From positions 1,736,001-1,800,000 of the forward strand of contig JAECYW010000003.1 in the NCBI GenBank assembly GCA_023014335.1: DNA of 64,000 bases, in the 5' to 3' direction. Position 1 is the stretch's first letter, and the number at the start of each line of letters is the position of its first letter. This document shows positions 14,015 through 25,200 of this stretch, piece after piece. A program made the translations under genes and the position numbers. Under the pieces are notes generated by a model, which was not told the DNA's origin, ran no database searches, and worked only from the letters and a program-made list of their open reading frames with translations. The stretch is from Galerina marginata (lineage: Eukaryota > Basidiomycota > Agaricomycetes > Agaricales > Galerinaceae).

Positions 14015-16265
14015 ATGGACCTGGGTTTTAATTCTGTTTTAGCGGCGGATACTCTCCTTGCGCTGGTATGTTTGGTTTCTATATTTCGTCACCTTTCATG
14101 AATAATTTGGCCGGTGCTGCAGACTACTTATGCATGGTTGAAGAGTTACGACCCACTACCTATCTCGACAGTTGTTTTTGTTCTCACCACTGTACCATCC
14201 ATCCCGGCATACTTTCTCTATGCCTCAGACCCTTCATCTCTTTCTGGGCTGCCCTGGGTGTATCTCACATTCTATCTTACGCTGATCGCGTCCGTCACCG
14301 CATACCGGCTCTCACCGTTCCATCCCCTGGCGCAGTATCCTGGCCCCATGATTCTCAAGGTTACCAAGTTATATGGTGCTTGGATTGCGTATACAGGAAA
14401 AAGTCACATTTATTTCAAAGCCTTGCATGATCAATACGGGCCTACTCTACGGGTTGGTGAGTAACTGATCACGAGATGACGATATCGGCGTCTTCTGACT
14501 ATGCACAGGCCCGAATGAGCTATCTACAGTGGAAAAAGAGTTTATCCCAGAAATTCTCGGCAACCAGGGCATGCCTAAAGGACCTCGTCAGTTCTCTTCT
14601 CTTTTTTCATTTATAAATAAATTTTCTTACTGGAAAGTATATCCCGGCTGTCTACTTCAGTATGGGACGGTCGTAGATTTGCACAGGCTGGAGATTCACA
14701 GGATTACGACTCCATAATAGACGTACGAGATTCTGTCATCCATACCGAGCTCCGAAAACCCTGGAACAAAGCGTTCTCTGCGGAGCCAATGAAGGACTAT
14801 GAAGAGCTTCTAATCGAGCAGGTGGTGCAACTACGTCGTCGACTCAAAAAAGTCTGTGTTGCCGGCAAGGGTGGGACGGGAAGGGTCGATATTGCTAAAT
14901 TGATTAGTTGTTTCGCGTGAGCCCTTATCTAACTTCTATGAATGGGTCCTAAAACTCTTCTCGTTTAGATATGACTTTATGGGAAGCTTCGCGTAAGCCT
15001 CTATGTTGACCATTCAAATTACTATATAATTGGTATTAGTTTTGGGGCAGATTTTCAACTCGTGCAAAGTGGGGATCTCCAAGGCAGAGTTGAAACTATG
15101 GCGAATGCAATGTAGTGAGTTAGATTGACCTCCTATTTAATATCAGATTCCAAACTGCTATTACTCGTTTGCTATAGTCATATAAGCATAACTCAACATG
15201 TTCCATGGTTATCAAAGCTTGTCCGCTCACTCCCGATTGTAAACGGATATATCCAAAAGTTCATCACGGAAGGAATAGCTGAAGCGATGAAACGTGCGAG
15301 TACTGAAACAATCAGAAAGGATTTATTCTATTATATGGTGCGTTTCTTTGTCGTGCGCAATGATTCCATGGTTATATCTTAACCTTGACTTGAAGGGCGA
15401 AGCCGCAGGCACTTCTGGATCCGATCTTCCTTTGATTATTTCCAATGTTCTCCTTGCAATAGTTGGGGGATCGGACACTACTGCTTCTGTTTTGAGCAAC
15501 GCCATCTATCTCCTTCTCTCCCATCCAGATGATTACAAAAAACTGCAAGTCGAGTTGGATAAAGCCTTCGAGGAATATGGGATAGAACTTAACGGGGCCA
15601 CAAACAAGAGGTACGGAGATGCGTTCAATGGGTTGGGATACCTGAACGCCGTGATGTAAGTTAAAGCTATACCTCATCACTTGCATTCATATCAACGAAG
15701 CTGACAAAACCTCATTACAATTATGACAGAAATGAAACGCTGCGGTTATTCCCAGCAGTTCCAACGAGCTTACAACGAGCACCCGCTAAAGGGTCCTCTT
15801 TCAGACTTCTTCAGGGGAGTAGCCTAACGATGTAAACACATGTTCCACTCTGCTCTTTGCATTGACTTACAGTATATTTTACCACTTAGCCTCCTTCCCG
15901 AAGGTAACGCCATAACCGTTCCTCCTTACGTCTTGCACCGCGATCGGCGCTATTTCTCTCCAAAGCCGGATTCATTTATCCCCGAACGCTGGCTTCCCTC
16001 TCCAACATCCAAAACAAAATATGTGACATCCCGCGACGCCTTTATACCGTTCTCCATCGGTCCCCAGAACTGCGCTGGGCGCTCTCTTGCCATAGTGGAA
16101 ATGCGCTATGTGTTGGCTATGCTTGTGAGGAATTTTGATATGGACTTCGACTTGCCGAAGTATGACCCAAAGAGGTGGGAGAAAGACTTACTGGACCGGC
16201 TCACCTTTGCGAAGGGTTCTCTTGGAATTAGAATGACTCCGAGAGGAGATAAGGACGAAAGTTGA
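14015..16265 (+). CDS. cytochrome P450, copy A
   Basis: Membrane-anchored haem-thiolate monooxygenase; the substrate cannot be told. The first coding exon is 14015-14065 (MDLGFNSVLAADTLLAL). Two hydrophobic segments follow (STVVFVLTTVPSIPAYFLY and WVYLTFYLTLIASVTAY) and then the proline-rich hinge FHPLAQYPGP. The I-helix motif is AIVGGSDTTAS near 15465. The ExxR motif is NETLR near 15733. The PERF-like motif is FIPERW, and the haem-binding loop is FSIGPQNCAGRSLA near 16050. All splice sites traced are GT..AG. The protein has about 550 residues and ends RGDKDES. It lies downstream of the methyltransferase in the same orientation, an arrangement repeated in unit B. Confidence 0.9.
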
Positions 16266-17295
16266 AGTGCGTCTGGGCAGTAATGCTCGAAGGACTTTAT
16301 AAACCAGCTGCGTAGACGAAACCGACATAAAGTTAAACATGGGGTGATGTGTCGGATGATTCAAGATGGAATGGGTCACTATTGCCCGCCGAAACAAGTG
16401 GAGGCAAAAAATTTCAGCTATCCCCTCAATTTTAAAAATCTCTAGTCCATTGTCAACCATGTTGCATTGACAAAGAGCAGCGAGAACGAACTTGAAGCTC
16501 CGTGTGATCGGCGGATGTGTTGCATGGAATCCAGTGGCAAGAGTCCACAGGCCAAAACACGACCACACATATTTCCAGTTTTCGCCAATGCCTGGCTTGC
16601 GATTGGCAATGCGTAGTGTTCCTAGGCAGAAAGCAAGAGAGGAATTTGCGAGCGGCTATCGGATGAGAAACAGTCCCGCTAGATTTTGAATTTAAAGTGC
16701 TCTGGCCGTGTCGTACTAAAATCTATTTTTCCTACTGCCAGTGCGGAACACGATATTACTCAAGTACTGGTTTTTGCCATCAAGCCTTTTTCTCCTATTT
16801 AATTCCACCTGGTCCTTGAATGCATCGAACTCTCCAGTCTCAAAGTTTCTCCGAGAAATCTAATTGAGGGTTGATCAGGGGAGCAAATCAGGAGTCAGGT
16901 GGAACATTGACAGTGGAATCTAGTGGAATGATATTTGGCCTGAGGCCTGCAGTAAATACACAACATGAGGTACATTCATCATCCACAAGTCTACACTGGT
17001 ATCTATATGACATACAGGTTTAAGATGTCCAATTAAAAGTCCAAGATGCCATATTATGTATAGACTCCTATAGAGTAGCAGCAATACCAATAGCGAATAC
17101 AACGATAATAAATTTATTCCTGGTCCCTAGACCATAGTGATCCCCTACATATGTATCCAATTAACCCACTTTACGAAGAACGAGAAACAAGAGGAAGAAC
17201 GAAAGAGTATCAGCCAGAGAGACCCCTTAATCAGTTAATGTGTGTGCAGGCAGCGAATATACTTAATGCACGACTCGGACATGCTTAGTGTAACC
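16266..17295. other. 3' flank of P450 copy A, gene-free
   Basis: No gene seen. Much of it (from about 16290) resembles the flank of P450 copy B at 21640-22220, including the GGTTTAAGATGTCCAATT- and AATAATAAATTTATTCC-like stretches. It is therefore part of the duplicated unit. Confidence 0.6.
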
Positions 17296-17335
17296 TCAAC
17301 ATCTCTCGTACATGCAGATATAAGCCTTTGCATGG
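17296..17335 (-). pseudogene. relic of the ubiquitin protease 3' end at the duplication junction
   Basis: These 40 bp match the last 12 or so codons and stop of the ubiquitin protease gene at 22221-22260, with a few mismatches (CTCGTACATGCAGATATAW, then GCATGG). Immediately after, the sequence switches to methyltransferase exon 2. It marks the join between units A and B. Confidence 0.75.
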
Positions 17336-18411
17336 ACACCAAACGGCCTTTTGTCTCTGATGAACGACTGGTCGCCCTTCCTCCTGATCTCTTTAGAGGT
17401 GCTCAAGTGCTGAATATAGGGTGCAACGAAGGCTGGGTGACATGTGAAATCGGTATGGTCTGCTTTTCCACAACACTCCCATGATCGTTTGTCTCAACCT
17501 GAATGGTGACAATGGCACACAGCTCAATCTTACGGCGCGCGTTTTGTCGTTGGCGTTGATATCGACGACAGCTTGATTCAAGGAGCGTGGCCAAGAAGAC
17601 GCGCCGTTTGGTCGATGCAAGCACCTACCCAGCCCAGAACACCCTCGGACTCCGATGATAGCCCTTCTGATAACCCAGCGCCGAAGAAGAAAGGAAAACT
17701 GGAACGTCCAGACGGTACCCAGGCCACCGAACCAACGCCAACGCGGCTGATTCAGAATCACTACTTCCCCCTTCCCCGTATCGTGCGAACACGAATTCGG
17801 CTCTCTTCCGATCCCTCCATCTTCGAACCGAGGAAAGGACGTCTTCCCGCACAATATTTCCTTTCGAACGGCAGACTGGACGCAGAAAGAAATACCTGAG
17901 GATTCTGGGGGTTATGATGTTGTAGTTGGGTGAGCTTCCTCCTGAGTCTCCGTATCTGTAGACGACATCTTAACGATGATGCGGCATGCTTAGATTCTCG
18001 ATATCAAAGTGGATACATCTTAACCAAGGGGATGATGGGCTCAGGGCTTTCTTTCGCCGCGTTTATGATGTTCTGAAGCCGGCCGGAACCTTTGTGCTTG
18101 AACCGCAATCTTGGGACTCATACGCGAAGGCAAGAAGGGGGAACCAGGTCCGTAACTTCATCTTAACATTTATTAGACTGAAATTGGCTTATTTTTGAAA
18201 TATAGAAGCTGAAAGAGAACGCCCAAAAACTGGACATCAGGCCCGCAGATTTTGAGGCTATCCTGAAAGAGATAGGATTTAGCTCTTTGCGACATTTTGG
18301 TACCGTTGGGAAAGGAGGTATGCATTTACAATTTGACGATATTTTTTATTTTAACATTATGCTCTCTCCATAGGCTTCAGCCGGCCAGTTGATCTATATA
18401 CCAAACCGTAA
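17332..18411 (+). pseudogene. Bin3/MePCE-type methyltransferase, copy B, broken
   Basis: Colinear with copy A but without exon 1 and the start of exon 2. The NYxxYY motif is lost and the first available Met is at 17332 ([18 protein letters not shown]), created at the duplication junction. The SAM motif is slightly altered, [14 protein letters not shown], with Asn in place of Asp. Near 17765-17785 the sequence is 7 bp longer than copy A, best read as two extra codons plus one inserted base. This throws the frame off and gives a stop at about 17899. The downstream exons ([29 protein letters not shown]) are still well preserved. Almost certainly a pseudogene of fairly recent origin. Confidence 0.75.
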
Positions 18412-18489
18412 TCGTGCTTCTGACCAAATGGATATCGGCTGCTGTAATTGCAGTGTAGTTTAACAACACTTGATCCTTGTAAGTAAGCT

Positions 18490-18819
18490 CTAGTTAGCGA
18501 TTTTCACGGGACACATTCCTTCAATGACAGGTTCCGTAGGCCATCTAGCGGATGTATCGCAATCAAATGAACGTTTGATAGAAGCTCTATGCAAACTCCC
18601 ACTCGTGTGACATAAGAAATTCGGTATACGGTCCATAGGTTGCGACCTTACTCCTCTCCTGCATAATTTGCGCTGCGATGCAACGGTTTTCGAATGACAT
18701 AGAACGTTGATTCTTGCCGAGCCACGATGACAGAAAAGGACGAAACCGGCGTACTCCATTGTCCCAGTGGTGTAACCGGTGACCGGTGACCAGACCCGGT
18801 GGCCTTTATCAATGCCCAA
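18490..18819 (-). pseudogene. remnant of the unknown minus-strand gene (unit B)
   Basis: Counterpart of the remnant at 13346-13724. It shares GFVLFCHRGSARINVL and the SKTVASQ region but diverges after it, with a different frame downstream. Not a credible coding gene. Confidence 0.3.
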
Positions 18820-19213
18820 ACTTAGGAGAAGGAAGTGTATTATACTGACGTGGTCTTTGAGCTTCCCCTTGAGGCAACTTCACTACTATGGACCTGATAA
18901 CCCGGGAATCGCAAATTTTGAATCATCCAGGTGCTGAGACGCTAGGCTGCCTATCCATGCATCGTACTCGAGGCGTTCAACTGTGCAATGAGACACCCGT
19001 GAACTGATTTCGTGACCCATTTCACGGCTACCTTGGCTACCTCCTATCCCCGCGCTTTAAGCGTGCGATGTGGCGCTCGGTTGACTATCATGCAAGAGAA
19101 GGGCCGCAAAAGTGAACTTACATAAAGCGAGAGGATTTCCTACAAGAAGGGAAAAGGGCGCTTTTGTCTTCTCCCCAGCTTGACCTATCATCTGCCCAAC
19201 TACGAAATTTTTG

Positions 19214-21469
19214 ATGGACCACGGTTTTAATTCTGTCTTAGCGGCGGATACTCTCCTTGCGCTGGTATGTTTCATTTCCACCCCTCGTCACCTTCCACTC
19301 GACTAATTTCACCCCTGCTCCAGACTACCTATGCCTTACTGAAGTCTTACGACCCACTACCTCTGTCGACAGTGGTCTTCATTCTCACCACTGTACCCTC
19401 TATCTCGGCATACTTTGTCTATGCCTCCGACCCTTCATCTCTTTCCGGGCTGGCCTGGGTGTATCTCACATTCTATCTTACACTGATCGCGTCCGTCACT
19501 GCATATCGGCTCTCACCGTTCCATCCCCTGGCGCAGTATCCTGGTCCCATAATTCTCAAGGTTACCAAATTATATGGCGCTTGGATCGCATATACTGGGA
19601 AAAGCCACCTCTATTTCAAAGCCTTGCACGATCAGTATGGGGCGACTCTGCGGGTTGGTGAGTAACTTAGCACGAGATCTGACGATATCGGCGTTTGCTG
19701 ACTTCACATAGGCCCGAATGAACTATCTACAGTGGAAAAAGAGTTTATCCCAGAAATTCTCGGCAACCAAGGCATGCCTAAAGGACCTCGTCAGCTCTTT
19801 TCTATCTTCTCTCTTTTGAATCAAATTTCTTACTAGAAGTATATCACGCCTGCCTACTTCAGTATGGGACGGTCGAAGATTTGCGCAGGCTGGAGACTCG
19901 AAGGAGTACGACTCCATAGTTGACGTGCGAGATTCTGTCATCCATACTGAGCTCCGAAAACCCTGGAACAAAGCGTTTTCGGCGGAGCCAATGAAGGACT
20001 ATGAAGAACTTCTGATCGAGCGGGTTGTTCACCTGAATCGTCGACTCAAAGAAGTTTGCGCTGCGGGCGAAAATGGGACGGGAAGGATCGATATCGCGAA
20101 ATTGATTAGTTGTTTTACGTATGCCCAATCCGACTTACATGAACGGGGCCTAACACTCTTCTTGTTTAGATATGACTTTATGGGAAGCTTTGCGTAAGCC
20201 TCTATCTTGACCATTTTTATTACTATATAAATAGTATTAGTTTTGGGGCAGATTTTCAACTTGTGCAAAGTGGAGATCCCCAAGGCAGAATTGAAACTAT
20301 GGCAAATGCAATGTAGTGAGTTGAATTGACCTCCTATTCAAATTACGATTCCGAATTACTATTACTCTAGTCATATGAGCATAACTCAACATGTCCCATG
20401 GATATCAAAGCTTGTCCGCTCACTCCCAATTGTAAACGGATATATTCAAAAGTTTAACACGCAAGGAATAGCTGAAGCGATGAAACGTGCGAGTGCTGAA
20501 ATGACCAGAAAGGATTTGTTCTATCATATGGCGCGTTTTTTTGTTGCGCCATGATTCTATAATTATATCTTTAACCTTGACCTGAAGGGCGAAGCCGCAG
20601 GCACTTCTGGATCCGATCTTCCTTTGATTGTTTCCAATGTCCTCCTCGCAATAGTTGGAGGATCGGACACTACTGCTTCAGTTTTAAGCAATGTCATCTA
20701 TCTCCTTATCTCCCATCCGGATGATTACAAAAAATTGCAAGTCGAGTTGGACGAAGCCTTCCAGGACCATGGAATAGAACTCAACGGAACCACAAGCAAG
20801 AGGTACGGAGATGTGTTCAATGGGTTAAGATACCTGAACGCCGTCATGTAAGTCACACCTCTTCAATTTCATTCATCTCAAAGCTGACAAAAACCTGTTA
20901 CACCTACAATAGAAATGAAACGTTGCGGTTATTCCCAGCAGTTCCAACAGGCTTACAACGAGCGCCCGCCAAAGGTTCTTCTTTCAAACTTCTTCAGGGG
21001 AGTAGCCTAACGATGTAAACACATGTCCCACTCTGCTCTTTTCATTGACTTACAGTATATCCTGCTACTTAGCCTCCTTCCCGAAGGTAACGCCATAACT
21101 ATTGCTCCTTACGCCTTGCACCGCGATCCGCGCTATTTCTCTCCAAAGCCGGATTCATTCATACCCGAACGCTGGCTCCCCTCCAAAACAAGATATGTGA
21201 CATCCCGCGACGCCTTTATACCATTCTCCATTGGCCCTCAGAATTGCGTTGGACGCCCTCTCGCCATGGTGGAAATGCGTTATGTGTTGGCTATGCTTGT
21301 GAGGAATTTTGACATGGAGTTCGACATGCCGAAGTATGATCCAAAGAGGTGGGAAAAAGATCTACGGGACAGGTTTACCCTTGCGAAGGGTTCTCTTGGA
21401 ATTAAAATCACTCCGAGAAGAAATAAGGACCGTCCGCTTCAGGGAGGAAGCGCAGATTCGAGATTCTGA
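19214..21469 (+). CDS. cytochrome P450, copy B
   Basis: Close paralogue of copy A, starting MDHGFNSVLAADTLLAL. It keeps both membrane segments, AIVGGSDTTAS (near 20650), NETLR, HRDPRYFSPKPDSFIPERW and the haem loop FSIGPQNCVGRPLA (near 21230). The C-terminus differs, ending RNKDRPLQGGSADSRF. One intron donor, just after TTCTATCATATG at 20530, reads GCGCGT where copy A has GTGCGT. GC..AG introns exist but normally have a stronger context. If this intron is retained, translation stops within ten codons. It is therefore either a working gene with a weak GC donor or an early pseudogene. All other traced splice sites match copy A. Confidence 0.75.
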
Positions 21470-22220
21470 ATTTTGGGCTGTGCCACTATGGACCACGATT
21501 CTGATACTTCAGACTCTTGCCTGCCACATTCATTCTATCCGTCCTTCATTGTTTTCGTGACAGTTGGTTTTCTATGACCACCGCGTTTGAAAACGTAGTT
21601 TTGAAAGCTGGCCTAAAGTTGATTCGTGTCAGGGCTGTAGTTTGCGCATGTTCAAACACCTTTACGAACCAGCTGCGTAGGAGAAGCCGACATAATAAAT
21701 ATCATGATACTTAGGGTGTGTGTTTCATGATTCAAAAAGGAATTGGTGGATATATTGCCCGCCTAAACAAGCGGAGGGAAAATTTGTCAACCGTTGCCTC
21801 GAGCTCATTTACATAAATCTCTAGTCCATCGTCGAACATGTTTGCAACACGACCACACATATTGTCCAATATCCACCAAAAATAGAGCCATTGGAACGAT
21901 GTTTTGGCTAAGGGACTAGAGTAAATGCTGGTACACAACATATATATAAGATACATTCATAATCCACGGACGCTGCAATGGTATCTACATAACATACAAG
22001 TTTAAATGTCCAATTCAAAGTCCAAGACGTCATATGTATGGAGTAGCAGCAGTGTGACTACTATTAGAGGATGCAGTGATAATAATAAATTTATTCCCGG
22101 TCTCTAAACCCTAATGATTCCATACAAGAGAAACGAAAGGATGAACGAGAAAGCAACAGTCACAGAGACCCCTAATCTGTGCGCGGGGAGTGTATAATGC
22201 ACAACAGGGTCAGCTCAACC
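21470..22220. other. 3' flank of P450 copy B
   Basis: Gene-free spacer between the P450 copy B stop and the convergent ubiquitin protease stop. Resembles the flank of unit A. Confidence 0.55.
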
Positions 22221-25200
22221 TCAACATCGCTCGTACATGCAGATATATGCCTTGGCATGGAGAACCTCTTCCAGCGTTGTCAGCCGCACGGTAGTGTCGC
22301 TGATGTAGGCCCACTGGCGTTCGGTAGGCTTGGGAGGTGTTTGTGATTGCACTTGTGGTTGTGCAGGGTCTGCTTTGGGTGTGGGAGTAGTATTTTCCTT
22401 CTCTACGCCTGTTTCGGGAGCAGAGCTAGGCGTTGCGGTGTTGTCGTCGCTGGGCTTAGGATTTTGGGTGGCCGGCGCTGGTCTAAAGCGCATGGGTACA
22501 GGTGATTCCGCAGGAATAGCAGTGTATGCGACATAATGACCTCCAAGCTAGACAAAGATAGGAAGTGGGGAATAATAAAAAGAAAGGGACGGTATGAGTA
22601 AGCATCAGAACCCGATAGCCTCAAAAAGGCACTGAATAACAGCACTGACCATATTCCCGATATGCACCACCACCGCGTACAGCCTATATATGCACCTGTC
22701 TTCCTTCGAATGCACCTTGACCTTCTTCTCCCTATCCCGCTCCTTCCCTTTGTCCTTCCTTCCGAGCCCATAATCCTCCTTCCGTGGCGCCAAAAACGGC
22801 GACAGATCCAAATGCTCAGGAAATGACACATAATCGTCCAGCTTCTTGAACCCGTGCGAGAAGGACATTGTCATCATTAGGGGTGTCTTGGACGTCTGCT
22901 GGAACCGCTTGAGGTGGATGACGAGCACGGGAGGCGGGGTCGCAATGAGGTACCGCTTGTACGCCGGTCGCATAATGACCGGCTTGGGCGGCTTCGGGGG
23001 CTTCTTCGGCGTTGGAAGGGGAGCCGAGGAAGATTGAGATTGGGCTAGAGATTGAAGTTTCGGTGTTGAGGCTGAGGGTGTGGAAGACGAGGCTGCAAGC
23101 CCTTGTGCTGGCTTGGATCCGTTCCCATTTGTCATTGATAATGACTTTTGCTGAGGTTGATCAAGCGCCACATTCCGCACAGCCGATGAGCTAGCTGCAG
23201 AGTCCGCAGAGAAAGACGTGCCCACGGAAGTGTCGCTATCATCCCCCGAGCTATCATTATCTGTCGTTGTTGTGGGTGTGTCCGAACACGACTTGCTTTT
23301 CTGATATTTCGGTCGTCCAGTCTGGGGTATTAACAGCGAATCTTTCGATCCTGACGGAGACGATGACGCATTGTAACCATTCAATGCTCGTGTAACCCTG
23401 GGGTGCGTCACAGGGGGTCCAGTCATATCCGTAGGCAGCAACGGCGCGCCATCCTCTTTGCCATTCTTCCCAACAAGACGGGCGTATGCCGCCTCACGAG
23501 ACCGCCGGGCATCCTCTCCCGCCGAAACGATCAACTCTGCAGACGGAGTTTGCGAGTGATTAGAGGCAGTAGACCATGCGGAGGGCGTGTCAGGCGGAGC
23601 CGTCGTCGAGATTACAGGGATGGGCATCCCCCCGGGCCCATTGCCCAGGCCCGCCAAGGAATCCCCAGTTTCCTCATCATCCTTGAGAAGGTCAAGATTC
23701 TCAGAAGGAACTTCGATTAGGGACGACACGGACCGAGCACTATTCGTGTCGGCATTGGCGTTCGAGTAAACAGTGGGCATTGAGATAGAAGTCGGTAGGT
23801 GCACTGACCCGCTCGCAGCACTCGAAACGGATGAAGATGCCGCAACCTGGGGCGCAGGCCGGGGCTGCTTGGGCTGCTGGGATACCGTCGGTGAAATATC
23901 GACGTCTTCAACAGGGGCCTTCCGTTCCTCCTCTTCCTCGTCCTCCTGATCTGAATCTTCCTGCTTTGTCTTCGATGATGCGTGGTACACCCCATTCTGG
24001 ATCTTCCAACACCGCCGACATCCCACCATGTTTTCCCCATCCAGTACTTCAACGGCCGTGAACATCCTCAAGCACTCTTCGAGTCCCGAGAAATTACGAA
24101 TGCCCATGCCCAGCCACAGGGCACCGGCCCCTTTCTCCTTGTCCACGGCGGACGATGGCGACCCGATACTTGTAGGTGTGGGCACAGCAGGGTGTGAATG
24201 ACTGTGCAAGAGCGGCGGCTTGAAAATGGCGAAGGGGTTATTCGACGGTGCAGAGGTGGACACGTCGGCAAGGATCTTGCGGAGGTACTCGGTCTCTGCT
24301 GCGCTTGGCTTGGGCGGTTTCGGGGACTTGGAGCGTTGAACATGCGGGAAGAGAGAGTTGGGCGCATGTGACGGAGTGGAAAGCAGGTGAGTTGTCGGTG
24401 GAGGCTTCTGGGGTTGGGGCGCTGAGATGTTGATGTTGTTATTTATGGGAATGGCGGTGCTGGAGGGCGTAGGTTGTGGTGGGAGGGATTTTTGAGGTGT
24501 GGAAGGAACGGCAGACGTGGACGAAACTGCACTTGACGACGAGCTCTGCGAATTGTTTGTAGTTATCGTGGTCAACGATGAACGTGGACCCCCGTCTGAT
24601 GATACCCTGTTCTTGCCAGGCCCTGGATCTCGTTCGCTCAACGTTGTGTTAGAAGCGCCAGCAGAAAGAGACTTCTGCATCGTCACTCCTCCCTCTGCTT
24701 CCGCCTCTGACACTGCCTCGTTGATTGGCCCACCCAGTCCATTGCCACTACGATCCATGGAACGGCTTTTCCGATCTCTTTCCTTCTTTTCCTTATCTTT
24801 AGGCCAGCCCAGTCCAACCGTCAAGCTAATCCTCCGACCAATCTTCGCCCAACTATCGTCGCTCTTGCTGGGTTTGTCCTTGGATTTTTCCTTTTCCTTG
24901 TCCTTGGTATCTTTGCCCTCCTTCTCCTTCGTGACGCCACCACCAACATCATCCTCACTCTCAGCCGCACTCGACGCACTCCCTTCCTGCCTCTCCCTCC
25001 TCCCTGTCTTCGACTCAACAAACTCCACGTGTTTGTCGTCCGGACCAGTAACATTCACAATAACGTGCGAATGATCGCTCTCCAGCGCCGCATCGTCCTC
25101 CTGCTCTGCCTCTGCTCCCTTCACCCGCAAGCCGCCGTTACCACTCCGATCGCCATCGACCACAACAACCACGCCAGATAGACTAGCCTCAGCGAGCCCA

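Larger units (their letters stand above)
11595..17335 (+). repeat. tandem segmental duplication, unit A
   Basis: The unit runs from within methyltransferase exon 2 (ACACCAAACGG) through the P450 gene and its 3' flank to a relic of the ubiquitin protease 3' end at 17296-17335. Unit B at 17336-22260 repeats the same order. The two share clear nucleotide similarity in exons, introns and spacers. Unit A is about 0.5 kb longer between its two genes because of an extra partial methyltransferase copy. Confidence 0.8.
17336..22260 (+). repeat. tandem segmental duplication, unit B
   Basis: Second copy of the methyltransferase-P450 segment. It starts abruptly at ACACCAAACGG and runs into the ubiquitin protease gene, whose intact 3' end is its right boundary. 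Exons, introns and flanks align with unit A with scattered substitutions. Confidence 0.8.

Noticed and set aside
24499..25074. Plus-strand open frame of 191 codons inside the ubiquitin protease gene
   Set aside because: Antisense shadow of the low-complexity insert; composition (Ser, Leu, Pro) mirrors the coding strand.
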